Source: Mycobacterium heidelbergense (GTDB taxonomy: Bacteria > Actinomycetota > Actinomycetes > Mycobacteriales > Mycobacteriaceae). From it: a DNA stretch of 64,000 nt. Both the position numbers and the translations under genes were made by a program. Each line of letters starts with the position of its first letter. Position 1 is the first letter of the stretch. Positions 25,311-34,199 of the stretch are shown in pieces. Under the pieces are notes generated by a model. It was given only the letters and a program-made list of their open reading frames with translations. It did no database searches and was not told the DNA's origin. The DNA is taken from assembly GCF_010730745.1 (NCBI RefSeq), contig NZ_AP022615.1, positions 558,001-622,000 of the forward strand, written 5' to 3'.

Positions 25311-27488
25311 TTACAGCATGCAGGAGACGCAACCCTCCACCTCAGTGCCCTCCAGCGCCATCTGCCGCAGCCGGATGTAGTACAGCGTCTTGATTCCCTT
25401 ACGCCAGGCGTAGATCTGCGCCTTGTTCACATCGCGGGTGGTGGCCGTGTCCTTGAAGAACAGCGTCAGCGACAGCCCCTGGTCCACGTGCTGGGTGGCG
25501 GCGGCATAGGTGTCGATGATCTTCTCGTAGCCGATCTCGTACGCGTCCTGGTAGTACTCCAGGTTGTCGTTGGTCATGTACGGCGCCGGGTAATAAACCC
25601 GGCCGATCTTGCCTTCCTTGCGGATCTCGACCTTCGACGCCACCGGGTGGATCGAGCTCGTCGAGTGGTTGATGTAGGAGATCGACCCCGTCGGCGGGAC
25701 GGCCTGCAGGTTCTGGTTGTAGATGCCGTGGGTCTGCACCGACTCCTTCAGCCGCTTCCAGTCGTCCTGCGTCGGAATGCGAATCTCGGCATCCGCGAAC
25801 AGCTGACGAACCTTGTCGGTCGTGGGCTCCCACACCTGTTCGGTGTACTTGTCGAAGAACTCCCCCGACTTGTACTTCGACCGCTCGAAACCGCCGAACG
25901 CCCTGCCCCGTTCGATCGCAATGCGATTCGACGCCCGCAGCGCGTGGTACAGCACCGCGTAGAAGTAGATGTTGGTGAAGTCGACGCCTTCCTCCGAACC
26001 GTAGAAGATGCCCTCGCGTGCCAGGTAGCCGTGCAGGTTCATCTGGCCGAGCCCGATCGCGTGGGAGTCGTTGTTGCCCTGCTCGATCGAGGGCACCGAG
26101 GTGATGTGGGTCTGGTCGCTGACCGCGGTCAGCGCGCGGATGGCCACCTCGATCGTCTGCGCGAAGTCCGGCGAGTCCATCGTCTTGGCGATGTTCAGCG
26201 ACCCCAGGTTGCACGAAATGTCCTTGCCCACTTTGGCATACGACAGGTCTTCGTTGAACTCCGACGGCGTGGACACCTGCAGGATCTCCGAGCACAGGTT
26301 CGAGTGCGTGATCTTGCCCTCGATCGGGTTCGCCCGGTTCACCGTGTCCTCGAACATGATGTACGGGTAGCCGGACTCGAACTGCAGCTCGGCCAGCGTC
26401 TGGAAGAACTCCCGCGCCTTGATCTTGGTCTTGCGGATGCGCGCGTCGTCGACCATTTCGTAGTACTTCTCGGTGACCGAGATGTCGGCGAACGCCACGC
26501 CGTAGACGCGTTCGACGTCGTAGGGCGAGAACAGGTACATGTCCTCGTTCTTCTTGGCCAGCTCGAAGGTGATGTCGGGAATCACCACGCCGAGCGAGAG
26601 CGTCTTGATCCGAATCTTCTCGTCGGCGTTCTCGCGCTTGGTGTCCAGGAAGCGGTAGATGTCGGGATGATGGGCGTGCAGGTACACCGCGCCGGCGCCC
26701 TGGCGCGCCCCCAGCTGGTTGGCGTAGGAGAACGAATCCTCCAGCAGCTTCATGATCGGGATGACGCCCGACGACTGGTTCTCGATGTTCTTGATCGGGG
26801 CACCGTGCTCGCGAATGTTGCTCAGCAGCAACGCAACTCCCCCGCCGCGCTTGGACAGCTGCAGCGCGGAGTTGATCGACCGCCCGATCGACTCCATATT
26901 ATCCTCGACGCGCAAAAGGAAGCAGCTTACTGGCTCGCCGCGCTGCGCCTTGCCGGAGTTCAAGAACGTCGGCGTGGCCGGCTGGAACCGCCCGTCGATG
27001 ATCTCGTCGACGAGCTTCTCGGCCAGCCCGGTGTCGCCGGCCGCCAGCGTCAGCGCGACCATGACCACGCGGTCCTCGAAACGCTCCAGATAGCGCTTGC
27101 CGTCGAAGGTCTTCAGCGTGTAGGACGTGTAGTACTTGAACGCGCCGAGAAACGTCGGGAACCGGAACTTCTTCGCGTAGGCCCGGTCCAACAGGGCCTT
27201 GACGAAGTTGCGCGAGTACTGGTCGAGAACCTCACGCTCGTAATAGTTTTCGCGGATCAGGTAGTCGAGCTTCTCGTCCTGATTGTGGAAGAAGACCGTG
27301 TTCTGGTTGACGTGCTGCAGGAAGTACTGGCGCGCCGCCAGCACGTCCTTGTCGAACTGGATCTTGCCGTCGGCGTCGTACAGATTCAGCATCGCGTTCA
27401 GGGCGTGGTAATCGACGTCCGCCTGGCCCCCAAAAGGGTGGGCGTGGGTGCCGGCGGTTACAGGCTCTGCAGCGACGGTTGGTGGCAC
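25311..27488 (-). CDS. nrdE: Class Ib ribonucleotide reductase alpha subunit
   Basis: 725 residues. It contains NrdE signatures: SCFLLRVEDNMESIGRSINS with a redox Cys, NLCSEILQVS (active-site Cys), and NDSHAIGLGQMNLHGYL. The C-terminal EVEGCVSCML carries the CXXC pair reduced by NrdH. GTG 27488 follows GGAAGGAAC and gives the M. tuberculosis N-terminus (PPTVAAEP). It overlaps nrdI by 31 bases. It reduces ribonucleoside diphosphates together with NrdF. Confidence 0.96.
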   Translation of the reverse strand: MPPTVAAEPVTAGTHAHPFGGQADVDYHALNAMLNLYDADGKIQFDKDVLAARQYFLQHVNQNTVFFHNQDEKLDYLIRENYYEREVLDQYSRNFVKALLDRAYAKKFRFPTFLGAFKYYTSYTLKTFDGKRYLERFEDRVVMVALTLAAGDTGLAEKLVDEIIDGRFQPATPTFLNSGKAQRGEPVSCFLLRVEDNMESIGRSINSALQLSKRGGGVALLLSNIREHGAPIKNIENQSSGVIPIMKLLEDSFSYANQLGARQGAGAVYLHAHHPDIYRFLDTKRENADEKIRIKTLSLGVVIPDITFELAKKNEDMYLFSPYDVERVYGVAFADISVTEKYYEMVDDARIRKTKIKAREFFQTLAELQFESGYPYIMFEDTVNRANPIEGKITHSNLCSEILQVSTPSEFNEDLSYAKVGKDISCNLGSLNIAKTMDSPDFAQTIEVAIRALTAVSDQTHITSVPSIEQGNNDSHAIGLGQMNLHGYLAREGIFYGSEEGVDFTNIYFYAVLYHALRASNRIAIERGRAFGGFERSKYKSGEFFDKYTEQVWEPTTDKVRQLFADAEIRIPTQDDWKRLKESVQTHGIYNQNLQAVPPTGSISYINHSTSSIHPVASKVEIRKEGKIGRVYYPAPYMTNDNLEYYQDAYEIGYEKIIDTYAAATQHVDQGLSLTLFFKDTATTRDVNKAQIYAWRKGIKTLYYIRLRQMALEGTEVEGCVSCML

Positions 27489-27967
27489 GTCTGTTCCTTC
27501 CAGAATTCTTCCAAGCCCGCGCGGACGGCTTCCACGTCGTCCGGGGTTCCCATCAGTTCGAAGCGGTAAAGGTAGGGGACGCCGCACTTGCGGGAAACCA
27601 CGTTGCCCGCATAGGCGAATTCCGCACCAAAGTTGTTGTTGCCCGCGGCGATGACGCCGCGGATCAACGACCGGTTGTGCTCGTCGTTCAAAAAGGCGAT
27701 GACCTGCTTGGGCACATAGCCGCCGTCGTTGATGTTCGGGGTCGCCCTACCCCCGCCATACGTGGGCAGCACCAGCACGTACGGCTCGTCGACCTCGATG
27801 CGCCCATGCAGCGGTATCCGCGTGGCGGGAACACCCAGCTTCTGCACGAAGCGGTGGGTGTTCTCCGACACGGAAGAGAAATAGACCAGTGGCGATCGCA
27901 AGCGCGGCGCGACCGGGCGTAGCGGGTCGCCACTCATCCAATCCAGGTTGGGCCCCTTGACATCCAC
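27458..27967 (-). CDS. nrdI: NrdI flavodoxin-like activator
   Basis: 169 residues: a flavodoxin-like core beginning SPLVYFSSVSENTHRFVQKL, with VLPTYGGGRATPNINDG and GVIAAGNNNFGAEFAYAGN, and the C-terminal EFWKEQTCHQPSLQSL. NrdI donates oxidant for assembling the di-manganese tyrosyl radical of NrdF. GTG 27967 is preceded by AAGGAGG at about 11 bases. The N-terminal 15 residues are a little longer than in M. tuberculosis. Confidence 0.93.
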   Translation of the reverse strand: MDVKGPNLDWMSGDPLRPVAPRLRSPLVYFSSVSENTHRFVQKLGVPATRIPLHGRIEVDEPYVLVLPTYGGGRATPNINDGGYVPKQVIAFLNDEHNRSLIRGVIAAGNNNFGAEFAYAGNVVSRKCGVPYLYRFELMGTPDDVEAVRAGLEEFWKEQTCHQPSLQSL

Positions 27968-28007
27968 GGCGCCGCAACCTCCTTACCTAACGTCTGCCTC
28001 TATATAT

Positions 28008-28247
28008 TCAAGCGCTCAACACGGCCCCGGCGAGCGCCTTGATGCGGTCGGGCCGGAAGCCCGACCAGTGGTCGTTTCCCGCCACCACCACGGGGGCCTG
28101 CAGGTAGCCCAGCGCCATCACGTAGTCCCGCGACTCGGGGTCCAAGCTGATATCGACCTTCTCGTAGGGAAGGCCCTGCCTGTCCAAGGCCTTGAAGGTG
28201 GCGCTGCACTGCACACACGCCGGCTTGGTGTACACGGTGATGCTCAT
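28008..28247 (-). CDS. nrdH: Glutaredoxin-like NrdH
   Basis: 79 residues with the redox site Cys11-Val-Gln-Cys14 (YTKPACVQCSATFK) and the NrdH-specific WSGFRPDRIKAL near the C-terminus. It carries electrons to NrdE. ATG 28247 has AAAGGAG about ten bases upstream and gives the usual NrdH length; the longer frame upstream has no such site. First gene of nrdHIE. Confidence 0.95.
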   Translation of the reverse strand: MSITVYTKPACVQCSATFKALDRQGLPYEKVDISLDPESRDYVMALGYLQAPVVVAGNDHWSGFRPDRIKALAGAVLSA

Positions 28248-28454
28248 GGAATGCCGCTCCTTTGCGGAAGGTCTGGAACTTGTCACGAACTGGCAACTGC
28301 TTGGAGTACTACGTCTGCGCTGTGTTCAGCGGCCCGGCAAGGCCCCAGATTCCCGTTTTGCGGCTGCCGGGCCGGACGACCTGGCGGGCACCGATTCCGG
28401 GAGGTTCACCAGGCCCGGCTGGCTTGGTGACCCTGGGATCTGCCGGCCCCCGAA
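28248..28454. other. nrdH 5' leader region, no gene seen
   Basis: Between nrdH and its NrdR-like boxes are about 200 GC-rich bases with no credible ORF. They would be the nrdHIE mRNA leader if transcription starts near the boxes. No riboswitch fold was recognised. Confidence 0.4.
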
Positions 28455-28502
28455 ACACTACACCTAGTGGCCGACAAGTTCGCGAGGCACAAGATGTTCT
28501 GA
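28455..28502 (-). promoter_or_regulatory. Paired NrdR-like boxes upstream of nrdHIE
   Basis: ACACTACACCTAGTGG (28455-28470) and GCACAAGATGTTCTGA (28487-28502) have centres 32 bases apart. Both match the nrdF2 pair in sequence (ACACTAC-CCT and CACAAGA-GTT) and spacing. Confidence 0.65.
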
Positions 28503-28649
28503 ATAACAATTCTGAAATTCCCTGGTCGTAAGGCCTTCCGGTCGACACACCCTCGGCGTGTCGCAGATCACAAAGCCGAGCCGAGTCACCCATACGCACC
28601 GGTATATCACCCGCCACCGACAACGCCGGTGCGGCCTTCCCTCGTGCCC

Positions 28650-28683
28650 GCCGCCAGCAAAGCCGCCGGCGTGAGCTGGCGGC
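28650..28683. terminator. Hairpin downstream of the FMN reductase gene
   Basis: GCCGCCAGC (28650-28658) and GCTGGCGGC (28675-28683) form a 9-base stem with a 16-base loop. It lies 66 bases beyond the FMN reductase stop on the minus strand. A second, smaller hairpin, CGACAC/GTGTCG, is at 28543-28563. No T-run is present. Confidence 0.4.
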
Positions 28684-28749
28684 TTCTGCTATTCGCTGAT
28701 CGCAACCTTGCTGGTCGCCGCGGATCGGGCTTGTTCGTTACCGCCAAAT

Positions 28750-29310
28750 TCAGCTGACCTCGGCGGCGAGCTTGCCGACGACGTCACGCACATTCGCCGA
28801 AAGCTCGGCGTCCTCCGCGGGGGCCCTGCCCTCCAGGGTCTTGAACGGCACGGACAGTTTGACCGCCTCGACCACCGCGGCGCCGGCGATCCCGAATGAC
28901 TTGCGGGTCTCGTCGTGCGCCCACACCCCGCCGTACTGGCCGAAGGACCCCCCGATCACCGCCAGCGGCTTGCCCCTCAGCGCGCCGTCGCCGAACGGAC
29001 GAGAGAGCCAGTCGATCGCGTTCTTGATGACCGCCGGGATGCTGCCGTTGTACTCCGGGGTGACCACCAGCGCCGCGTCCGCGTCGGCCGCCGCGGCGCG
29101 CAGCGCGGCCACCGGAGCCAGCGGCGGGGTGTCGGTGTTCATCGCGTCGTCGATCTCCTCGTTGTAGAAGGGCAGCTCCCCCAACCCTTCGAACACGGTG
29201 ACGGTGACGCCGTCCGGGGCGACCGCCGTCGCCAGCTCGGCGATCTGCCGGTTGATCGACGCCGCCCGCAGGCTGCCCACCAACGCCAGGACTTTGATGT
29301 TCTCTGCCAC
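28750..29310 (-). CDS. NADPH-dependent FMN reductase (Rv3054c type)
   Basis: 186 residues of the flavodoxin-like FMN reductase family: VLALVGSLRAASINRQIAEL (phosphate-binding loop), VVTPEYNGSIPAVIKNAIDW, and GGSFGQYGGVWA. These enzymes reduce FMN, quinones or azo compounds. The start is GTG 29310. It is divergent from the TetR-dinP pair, with about 90 bases between the starts. Confidence 0.88.
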   Translation of the reverse strand: MAENIKVLALVGSLRAASINRQIAELATAVAPDGVTVTVFEGLGELPFYNEEIDDAMNTDTPPLAPVAALRAAAADADAALVVTPEYNGSIPAVIKNAIDWLSRPFGDGALRGKPLAVIGGSFGQYGGVWAHDETRKSFGIAGAAVVEAVKLSVPFKTLEGRAPAEDAELSANVRDVVGKLAAEVS

Positions 29311-29389
29311 TGTCGGAATTCCCTTCGGTCGTTGCCCTACATCCTTGCACGGCGAAACCGGACCACGGTCCGGTTTATTCCTGCGGCGT

Positions 29390-29395
29390 TACAGT
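29390..29395 (+). promoter_or_regulatory. -10 box for a leaderless TetR gene
   Basis: TACAGT fits TANNNT and ends six bases before the GTG at 29402. AGGA directly touches the GTG and is too close to serve as a normal Shine-Dalgarno site. Confidence 0.45.
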
Positions 29396-29401
29396 GCAGG
29401 A

Positions 29402-29998
29402 GTGAGCGAGCGGTTGGGCGAGTTGCCCGTGTCCGTCCCACAGGAGCGGGGCGACGCGGCGCGCAACCGCGCCCTGTTGCTCCGGGCCGCCCGCGGCCTG
29501 GTCGCCGAGCGCGGCGCGGACGCCGTCACCATGGACGACGTCGCCGCGGCCGCCGGCGTCGGCAAGGGCACGCTGTTCCGCCGGTTCGGCAGCCGGGCCG
29601 GCCTGATGATGGTGCTGCTCGACGAGGACGAACGGGCCAGCCAGCAGGCGTTTCTGTTCGGCCCGCCGCCCCTGGGCCCCGACGCGCCACCGATGGATCG
29701 GCTGGTGGCGTTCGGCCGGGAGCGGATCCGCTTCGTCCACACCCACCACGCCCTGCTGTCGGCGGCCAATCGCGATCCGCAGACCCGCTACGGCCCGCCG
29801 GCCGCGGTGCAGCGGACGCACGTCCGCGTGCTGCTGGCCTCGGCGCACACCACCGGCGACCTCGACGCCCAGACCGACGCCCTGCTGGCCCTGCTCGACC
29901 CGGACTACGTCGAGCACCGACTGGGCGTCGGCCGACACACCCTGGAGACGCTGGGCGACGCGTGGGAAAGCCTGGCGCGCAAGCTCTGTGGGCGGTGA
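29402..29998 (+). CDS. TetR-family regulator (Rv3055 type)
   Basis: 198 residues with a helix-turn-helix (TMDDVAAAAGVGKGTLFRRF, about residues 43-62) and a helical ligand domain. The GTG at 29402 is probably leaderless. Its TGA overlaps the dinP ATG (TGATG), so the two are co-transcribed and coupled. It may regulate dinP and the divergent FMN reductase, inferred from position. Confidence 0.83.
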   Translation: MSERLGELPVSVPQERGDAARNRALLLRAARGLVAERGADAVTMDDVAAAAGVGKGTLFRRFGSRAGLMMVLLDEDERASQQAFLFGPPPLGPDAPPMDRLVAFGRERIRFVHTHHALLSAANRDPQTRYGPPAAVQRTHVRVLLASAHTTGDLDAQTDALLALLDPDYVEHRLGVGRHTLETLGDAWESLARKLCGR

Positions 29999-31032
29999 TG
30001 CGGTCCAATTGGGTGCTGCACGTCGACCTCGACCAGTTTCTGGCGTCGGTCGAGCTGCGCCGCCACCCCGAACTCGCCGGGCTGCCGGTCATCGTCGGCG
30101 GCAACGGCGATCCGACCGAACCGCGCAAGGTCGTCACCTGCGCCTCGTATGAGGCCCGCGAATTCGGTGTTCGTGCGGGCATGCCGTTGCGCACCGCCGC
30201 CCGACGCTGCCCCGGCGCGACGTTCCTGCCGGCGGACACGGCGGCCTACGACGCGGCGTCCGACCAGGTGATGGGGCTGTTGCGCGACCTGGGACACCCG
30301 GTCGAGGTGTGGGGCTGGGATGAGGCCTACGTCGGGGTGACGGCGGGCGATCCCCACGATGTGGCAGAGGAAATCCGGACGGTCATCTCCTCGGAGACCG
30401 GGCTGTCCTGCTCCGTCGGCATCAGCGACAACAAGCAGCGGGCCAAGGTCGCCACCGGCTTCGCCAAACCGGCGGGCATCTTTGCGCTCACCGACGCCAA
30501 CTGGATGTCGGTGATGGCGGACCGGCCGGTCGACGCGCTGTGGGGCGTGGGCCCCAAGACCACGAAAAGGCTTGCGGCCCTTGGGATCACCAGCGTGCGG
30601 GAGCTTGCGCACAGCGATGCGGAACTGCTGACGTCCGCGTTCGGCCCGCGCACCGGCCTGTGGCTGCTGTTGCTGGCCAAGGGCGGCGGCGACGCCGACG
30701 TCAGCGCCGAGCCATGGATTCCGCGCTCCCGCAGCCATGTCGTCACCTTTCCGCGCGACCTCACCGATCGGGCCGAAATGGATTCGGCGATAAGGCGATT
30801 GGCCCGTCAGGCATTGGACGACGTGCTGGCTTCGGGGCGGATCGTCACCCGCGTCGCGGTTACCGTGCGCACCTCGACCTTCTACACCCGCACCAAGATC
30901 CGCAAGCTGGCCGCGCCCACCACCGACGCGGAGGCCATCACCGCCGCCGCCCTGCGCGTCCTGGACCTGTTCGAGCTGGAGCGGCCGGTCCGGCTACTCG
31001 GGGTGCGACTCGAGCTGGTCATGCCGGAGTAG
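29998..31032 (+). CDS. dinP: Y-family DNA polymerase IV
   Basis: 344 residues. The palm motif WVLHVDLDQFLASVELRR is at the start, then KVVTCASYEAREFGVRAG, the second acidic site VWGWDEAYV, and the SVGISDNKQRAKVATGFAKP segment. A helix-hairpin-helix thumb (LWGVGPKTTKRLAALG) and a little-finger domain follow. It is a translesion polymerase (DinB type). The usual FF of DxDxFFAxVE is FL here. Start ATG 29998 overlaps the TetR stop. Confidence 0.92.
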   Translation: MRSNWVLHVDLDQFLASVELRRHPELAGLPVIVGGNGDPTEPRKVVTCASYEAREFGVRAGMPLRTAARRCPGATFLPADTAAYDAASDQVMGLLRDLGHPVEVWGWDEAYVGVTAGDPHDVAEEIRTVISSETGLSCSVGISDNKQRAKVATGFAKPAGIFALTDANWMSVMADRPVDALWGVGPKTTKRLAALGITSVRELAHSDAELLTSAFGPRTGLWLLLLAKGGGDADVSAEPWIPRSRSHVVTFPRDLTDRAEMDSAIRRLARQALDDVLASGRIVTRVAVTVRTSTFYTRTKIRKLAAPTTDAEAITAAALRVLDLFELERPVRLLGVRLELVMPE

Positions 31033-31884
31033 CGGCGCGGGCCGAAGCGCGCGCGTGAAGACCACGTTGACCCGGCGCATCGCCACGCTGTAGGGCCACC
31101 ACGCCAGCCGCTTGAACGCGTAAAGCGCCCGGATGTCGGCCGACGTATAGATCAGGTACCTGTTCCTGGCGACCCCGGCCAGGATCTTTTCGGCCGCCCT
31201 CTCCGGCGAGACGGCGTGACCGCTGAAGCGGTCCACCCAGCGGGCGACCCTGGGGTCCTCGCGGTCCACGCCGGCGATCTCGACCGTGTTCACCAGCGGG
31301 GTCCGCACCGCGCCCGGCACCACCACCGACACCCCGATGCGGTGCCGGGCCAGGTCGAAGCGCAGCACCTCGGACAGGCCGCGCAACCCGTACTTGGAGG
31401 CGCTGTAGGCGGCGTGCCACGGCAGCGCGACCAGCCCGGCCGCCGAGGACACGTTGACCAGATGCCCACCGCGCCCGGCCGCCACCATCGGGGGGACGAA
31501 CGTCTCGATGACGTGGATCGGACCCATCAGGTTGATGGCGATCATCGTGCTCCACTGCTTGTGGGTCAGCCGGTCGACGGTGCCCCAGGCAGACACGCCG
31601 GCGACGTTCAGCACGACGTCCATGCTCGGGTGGTCGGCGTGGACGTCGGCGGCGAAGGCCGCCACCTGCTCATAGTCGGCGATGTCCAGCGCGCGGTGCG
31701 CGGGCACCGGCGCGCCCAGCGCGCGCGCGTCGGCCACGGTCAGCTCCAGACCGTCCGGGTTGCGGTCGGTCAGATAGAGTTCGGCGCCCTGCGCGGCCAG
31801 CCGCAGCGCGGTGGCGCGGCCGATGCCGCTGGCCGCGCCGGTGACAAGGCACCGCTTCCCCGCGAAATACGCCCTCCGCGCCAT
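30994..31884 (-). CDS. Short-chain dehydrogenase (Rv3057c type)
   Basis: 296 residues. The NAD(P) motif is VTGAASGIGRATALRL (residues 13-28), the structural motif is NVAGVSAWG, and the catalytic site is SSAAGLVALPWHAAYSASKYG (Tyr and Lys of YxxxK). The C-terminus extends beyond the core with a hydrophobic LAWWPYSVAMRRVN. ATG 31884 gives MARRAYFAGK as in M. tuberculosis. Its 3' end overlaps the dinP 3' end by 39 bases on the opposite strand. Confidence 0.88.
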   Translation of the reverse strand: MARRAYFAGKRCLVTGAASGIGRATALRLAAQGAELYLTDRNPDGLELTVADARALGAPVPAHRALDIADYEQVAAFAADVHADHPSMDVVLNVAGVSAWGTVDRLTHKQWSTMIAINLMGPIHVIETFVPPMVAAGRGGHLVNVSSAAGLVALPWHAAYSASKYGLRGLSEVLRFDLARHRIGVSVVVPGAVRTPLVNTVEIAGVDREDPRVARWVDRFSGHAVSPERAAEKILAGVARNRYLIYTSADIRALYAFKRLAWWPYSVAMRRVNVVFTRALRPAPLLRHDQLESHPE

Positions 31885-31906
31885 GACCGTGACGATACCG
31901 GCGGCG

Positions 31907-32554
31907 TCACCCAGGGCCGCCACCCCAGAGCGAGTTCAGCCACAACTGCTCGAGGACCCGCACGCGGCGATCCACGTCGCCGCCGCGGCCGACCAGCATC
32001 GGGTCGCCGGTCAGCGTCAGCGCGGTGGTGCCCGTCAGCGTGCGGATCAGCGTCGGGATGTCGTCGCTGATCGGATGCGCGGTCCCGGCCTTCATCTCCG
32101 CGTCGACGATGCCGACGATCTGACCCAGCACCACCTCGAACTGCTGCTCGAGAATGTCGCGAATCTCGATGTCGGTGTGGCGCGCGGTGTTGCACGCCAT
32201 CATGACCGGGTCGTTGTGCGCGTAGACGGCGGCGGCGCTGCCGACCATCCGCTTGGCGAACTGCTCCGGCGACTCGCCCGGCTGACGGGGAGCAAAGTAC
32301 TGGGTGAGTTCTTCGAGTTCTTCGACGGCCTCGGCCAGGATCTGGGCGAGCACCGCGTACTTGGAGTCGAAGTAGAAGTAAAAGCCGGAGCGGGCCACCC
32401 CGGCGCGCAGGCTGATGGTGCTGACCGACAGCTCCGCGAACGGCTTCTCCTGCAGCAGCTCGCGCACCGCCTGCATGATCGCCTGCCGATGCTTGTCGCC
32501 GCGACGGCGCAGGGCCGGTTCGCCCGGCTCCGGGTTGACGGCGTGGCTACTCAC
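31907..32554 (-). CDS. TetR-family regulator, divergent from cyp136
   Basis: 215 residues. The helix-turn-helix is at about residues 43-62 (LSVSTISLRAGVARSGFYFY), in the style of EthR-like regulators, with a C-terminal ligand domain. GTG 32554 has AAGG eight bases upstream; longer frames run across the operator. It probably represses itself and cyp136 through the 32586 inverted repeat. Confidence 0.86.
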   Translation of the reverse strand: MSSHAVNPEPGEPALRRRGDKHRQAIMQAVRELLQEKPFAELSVSTISLRAGVARSGFYFYFDSKYAVLAQILAEAVEELEELTQYFAPRQPGESPEQFAKRMVGSAAAVYAHNDPVMMACNTARHTDIEIRDILEQQFEVVLGQIVGIVDAEMKAGTAHPISDDIPTLIRTLTGTTALTLTGDPMLVGRGGDVDRRVRVLEQLWLNSLWGGGPG

Positions 32555-32585
32555 CCCACGACCTTGCACCACGCCGCCCGAAAAG

Positions 32586-32609
32586 CAAACTTGACAGCCG
32601 TCAAGTTTG
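32586..32609. promoter_or_regulatory. TetR operator between tetR and cyp136
   Basis: CAAACTTGAC-AGCC-GTCAAGTTTG is a perfect inverted repeat with 10-base arms. It lies 32 bases upstream of the TetR start and 73 bases upstream of cyp136. TTGAC within it could also be a -35 element. Confidence 0.65.
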
Positions 32610-32681
32610 TCCCGAAGGATATTCACCAAGTGACCGCAGTCACCCGTCCCGGGCTGGCACAGGGAGCACAGAGGAGTCTTC

Positions 32682-34166
32682 ATGGCCGCCGCCACCATCA
32701 GCACCCCGCACTACCTGCTTGACCAGGCGCGGCGCCGGTTCACGCCGTCCATCAACAACTTCCCGGGCATGGGGCTGGTCGAACGCAGGCTGCTGAACAC
32801 CGAATTCCCCGAGCGCAAACTCGCCGACCCCCCACCGGGCAGCGGGCTCAAGGCCGCCGTCGGCGATGCGGGACTTCCGGTCATCGGCCACATCATCGAG
32901 ATGCTGCGCGGCGGTCCCGACTATCTGATGTTCCTGTACCAGACCAAGGGCCCGGTGGTGTTCGGGGACTCGCCGGTGCTGCCGGGCGTCGCCGCGTTGG
33001 GCCCGGATGCCGCACAGGTCATCTACTCCAACCGCAACAAGGACTACTCGCAGCAGGGCTGGGTGCCGGTGATCGGGCCGTTCTTTCACCGCGGCCTGAT
33101 GCTGCTCGACTTCGACGAGCACATGTTCCACCGGCGGATCATGCAGGAGGCGTTCGTCCGGTCCCGGCTGGTCTCCTACGTCGAGCAGATGGACAGGGTC
33201 GTGTCGCAGGTGGTCACCAACGACTGGGCGGTCAACGACGCGCGCTTCCTCTTGTATCCGGCGATGAAGGAGCTGACCCTCGACATCGCCTCGATGGTGT
33301 TCATGGGCCACGAGCCGGGCACCGATCGCGAGCTGGTGACCAAGGTGAACAGGGCGTTCGCCGTCACCACCCGCGCCGGCAACGCGGTCATCCGCACCAG
33401 CGTGCCGCCGTTCACCTGGTGGCGGGGCCTCAAGGCGCGCGAACTGCTGGAGAACTACTTCCGCGAGCGGGTCAAAGAACAACGCGGGAAGGACGGCAAC
33501 GACCTGCTGTCGGTGCTGTGCCAGACCGAGGACGAGGACGGCAACAGGTTCTCCGACGAGGACATCGTCAACCACATGATCTTTTTGATGATGGCCGCGC
33601 ACGACACCTCGACGTCGACGACGACGACGATGGCCTACCAGCTGGCCGCCCACCCCGAGTGGCAGGAGCGTTGCCGCGACGAATCCGACCGCCTCGGCGA
33701 CGGTCCGCTCGACATCGACTCGCTGGAGAAGCTGGAGTCGCTGGACCTGGTGATGAACGAGTCGATCCGGCTGGTGACGCCGGTGCAGTGGGCGATGCGC
33801 CGAACCGTGCGCGACACCGACCTGCTGGGCTACTACATCCCCGAGGGCACCAACGTGATCGCGTATCCGGGGATGAATCACCGGCTGCCCGAACTCTGGA
33901 CGGACCCGCTGAAATTCGACCCGGACCGGTTCACCGAGCCGCGCAACGAGCACAAGCGGCACCGGTATCAGTGGACGCCGTTCGGCGGCGGCGCGCACAA
34001 GTGCATCGGGATGGTGTTCGGGCAGTTGGAGATCAAGACGATCCTGCACCGCCTGCTGCGCAGGTATTCCCTCGAGCTGCCCCGCCCCGGATACCAGGCG
34101 GTGTGGGACTACGGCGGCATGCCGGTGCCGAAGGACGGCATGCCGATCGTGCTGCGCCCGCTCTGA
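32682..34166 (+). CDS. cyp136: Cytochrome P450 of the CYP136 family
   Basis: 494 residues. The I-helix is FLMMAAHDTSTSTTTT, the K-helix ExxR is MNESIRLVTPVQ, and the heme loop is FGGGAHKCIGM with Cys441 as iron ligand. P450s insert oxygen into lipophilic substrates; the CYP136 substrate is unknown. The N-terminal ~70 residues precede the usual P450 fold. ATG 32682 follows GAGGAG at seven bases. It matches M. tuberculosis Rv3059 in place. Confidence 0.93.
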   Translation: MAAATISTPHYLLDQARRRFTPSINNFPGMGLVERRLLNTEFPERKLADPPPGSGLKAAVGDAGLPVIGHIIEMLRGGPDYLMFLYQTKGPVVFGDSPVLPGVAALGPDAAQVIYSNRNKDYSQQGWVPVIGPFFHRGLMLLDFDEHMFHRRIMQEAFVRSRLVSYVEQMDRVVSQVVTNDWAVNDARFLLYPAMKELTLDIASMVFMGHEPGTDRELVTKVNRAFAVTTRAGNAVIRTSVPPFTWWRGLKARELLENYFRERVKEQRGKDGNDLLSVLCQTEDEDGNRFSDEDIVNHMIFLMMAAHDTSTSTTTTMAYQLAAHPEWQERCRDESDRLGDGPLDIDSLEKLESLDLVMNESIRLVTPVQWAMRRTVRDTDLLGYYIPEGTNVIAYPGMNHRLPELWTDPLKFDPDRFTEPRNEHKRHRYQWTPFGGGAHKCIGMVFGQLEIKTILHRLLRRYSLELPRPGYQAVWDYGGMPVPKDGMPIVLRPL

Positions 34167-34199
34167 GGCCCTCGCCTTTACCCGCGAGCAGCTATCTGG

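Noticed and set aside
25290..27569. A 759-codon open frame antisense to nrdE
   Set aside because: It mirrors the codon periodicity of nrdE, has no recognisable domains, and lies wholly within the well-supported nrdE gene.
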